Assembly (NCBI GenBank): GCA_027038155.1
Contig: JALVXW010000055.1
Location: 1 to 16,049, forward strand
DNA length: 16,049 nt
Direction of reading: 5' to 3'
Source of the DNA: Sulfurovum sp.
GTDB lineage: Bacteria; Campylobacterota; Campylobacteria; Campylobacterales; Sulfurovaceae
Shown: positions 15,404 through 16,049 of the stretch, piece after piece
Layout of the letters: every line of letters starts with the position of its first letter
Numbering within the stretch: position 1 is the first letter of the stretch
Notes under the pieces: model-generated
The model's input: the letters and a program-made list of their open reading frames with translations, nothing else
Databases searched by the model: none
Told to the model about the DNA's origin: nothing
Made by a program: the position numbers and the translations under genes

Positions 15404-16049
15404 CCTTGTCTGTCCGGTCTTTGCTCTTCTGGAAGTTTGCACAAATCTGCTTCATCAAACATCTCCTTTTTAGGGATGATAAAGGCTATGATACTCACAA
15501 ACACACCAAAGATAAGTACAACCATATGTTCATTCTCTGGGAAAAATGATGGTAGTGTCAATTTCCCTGCACTTTTGCCCATAAGCGATTTAAAGAAGTC
15601 ATCATAGTAGAGCGTAAATACCAATCCGCCCAATAATCCACCAATAGCTCCCACAAGTACATCAATACGTCCTTCTGCTACAGAGACAGGGCCAGTACCT
15701 GGACACTTGCCAAAAATTGCCATAGAGGCACCAAACAAAATGCCCCCTACAACAAGTCCTTGCCATATAATGGGTTTAATGTGATAGTGTGCTCCACCTG
15801 CTTCTATAAGAAAATAGAGTCCTATACTGGTCACTCCTACTGTCAAAAAAAGCATCTTTGGCACGATGGTATCTTTGAGCATTGCAAACCCTGCTATTTT
15901 CTCAAATTTATCTACCCTTGTATATTGGATAATTCCACCAAAAATCACGCCAATCAAGAAGACCAATACCAAAGAACCATGCCCTTGGTGAATCACATTT
16001 TCAAACATCTGAACGATACGTGATGCAAAATCATCACCTGCTGTTTTTA
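15400..16049 (-). CDS. YeeE/YedE-type sulfur transport membrane protein, probably 5'-truncated by the window
   Basis: Inner-membrane protein of the YeeE/YedE (DUF395) group, whose studied members import thiosulfate or related sulfur species. From the first Met at 16008 there are 202 aa with about five transmembrane helices (near 12-28, 52-70, 81-100, 116-134 and 161-179). The family signature GKCPGTGPVSVAEG lies between helices 3 and 4, with its conserved Cys at residue 102 counted from that Met. The ATG at 16008 has no SD site, unlike almost every other gene here, and the frame stays open for 13 more codons (...DDFASRIVQ) without another start codon, up to the window edge. I therefore infer that the real start lies outside. 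If 16008 is right the gene is complete. A sulfur transporter fits a sulfur-oxidising Campylobacterota host. The substrate is not shown by the sequence. Confidence 0.8.
   Translation of the reverse strand, partial: KTAGDDFASRIVQMFENVIHQGHGSLVLVFLIGVIFGGIIQYTRVDKFEKIAGFAMLKDTIVPKMLFLTVGVTSIGLYFLIEAGGAHYHIKPIIWQGLVVGGILFGASMAIFGKCPGTGPVSVAEGRIDVLVGAIGGLLGGLVFTLYYDDFFKSLMGKSAGKLTLPSFFPENEHMVVLIFGVFVSIIAFIIPKKEMFDEADLCKLPEEQRPDRQG

Overview
The window is a core translation and transcription locus of a low-GC bacterium, almost certainly a member of the Campylobacterota (former Epsilonproteobacteria). Gene content, EF-Tu and RNA polymerase sequence character, and separate (unfused) rpoB and rpoC point towards a Sulfurovum-like sulfur oxidiser rather than Helicobacter or Wolinella, where the two genes are fused. 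The genus is an inference from memory of the protein families; no alignment was run.

From about 14240 down to 31 everything is on the minus strand. Read in the direction of transcription the order is: a full-consensus promoter, tRNA-Thr(TGT), tRNA-Tyr(GTA), tRNA-Gly(TCC), tRNA-Thr(GGT), tuf (EF-Tu), rpmG (L33, only 50 aa), tRNA-Trp(CCA), secE, nusG, rplK (L11), rplA (L1), rplJ (L10), rplL (L7/L12), rpoB and rpoC. The four tRNAs before tuf have the same anticodon order as thrU-tyrU-glyT-thrT-tufB of E. coli. Gene spacing is tight, and nearly every gene has a clear Shine-Dalgarno (SD) sequence. These sites show that the true starts of rpoC, rplJ and secE lie inside the longest open frames.

The spaces between these genes carry most of the non-coding signal. 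There are two hairpins, a possible promoter and an L10-leader-like fold between rplA and rplJ. Two hairpins and a good internal promoter sit between rplJ and rplL. A 76-nt nested RNA fold flanked by two further hairpins lies between rplL and rpoB. A 42-nt two-part hairpin and a promoter precede tuf. Together they look like the machinery that sets different output levels for EF-Tu, the L7/L12 stalk and RNA polymerase along one gene line.

From 14328 onward, on the plus strand, yaaA (peroxide/iron stress protein family) and a small SUI1/eIF1-like protein form a two-gene unit. They converge on a minus-strand YeeE/YedE-type membrane protein, probably a transporter of a sulfur compound, whose start probably lies beyond the window end. 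The stop codons of the last two genes overlap.

I found no mobile element, CRISPR array, phage gene or defence-like cluster. This is an ordinary, strongly conserved region. The observations worth checking concern RNA structure, promoters and start codons rather than a new protein system.
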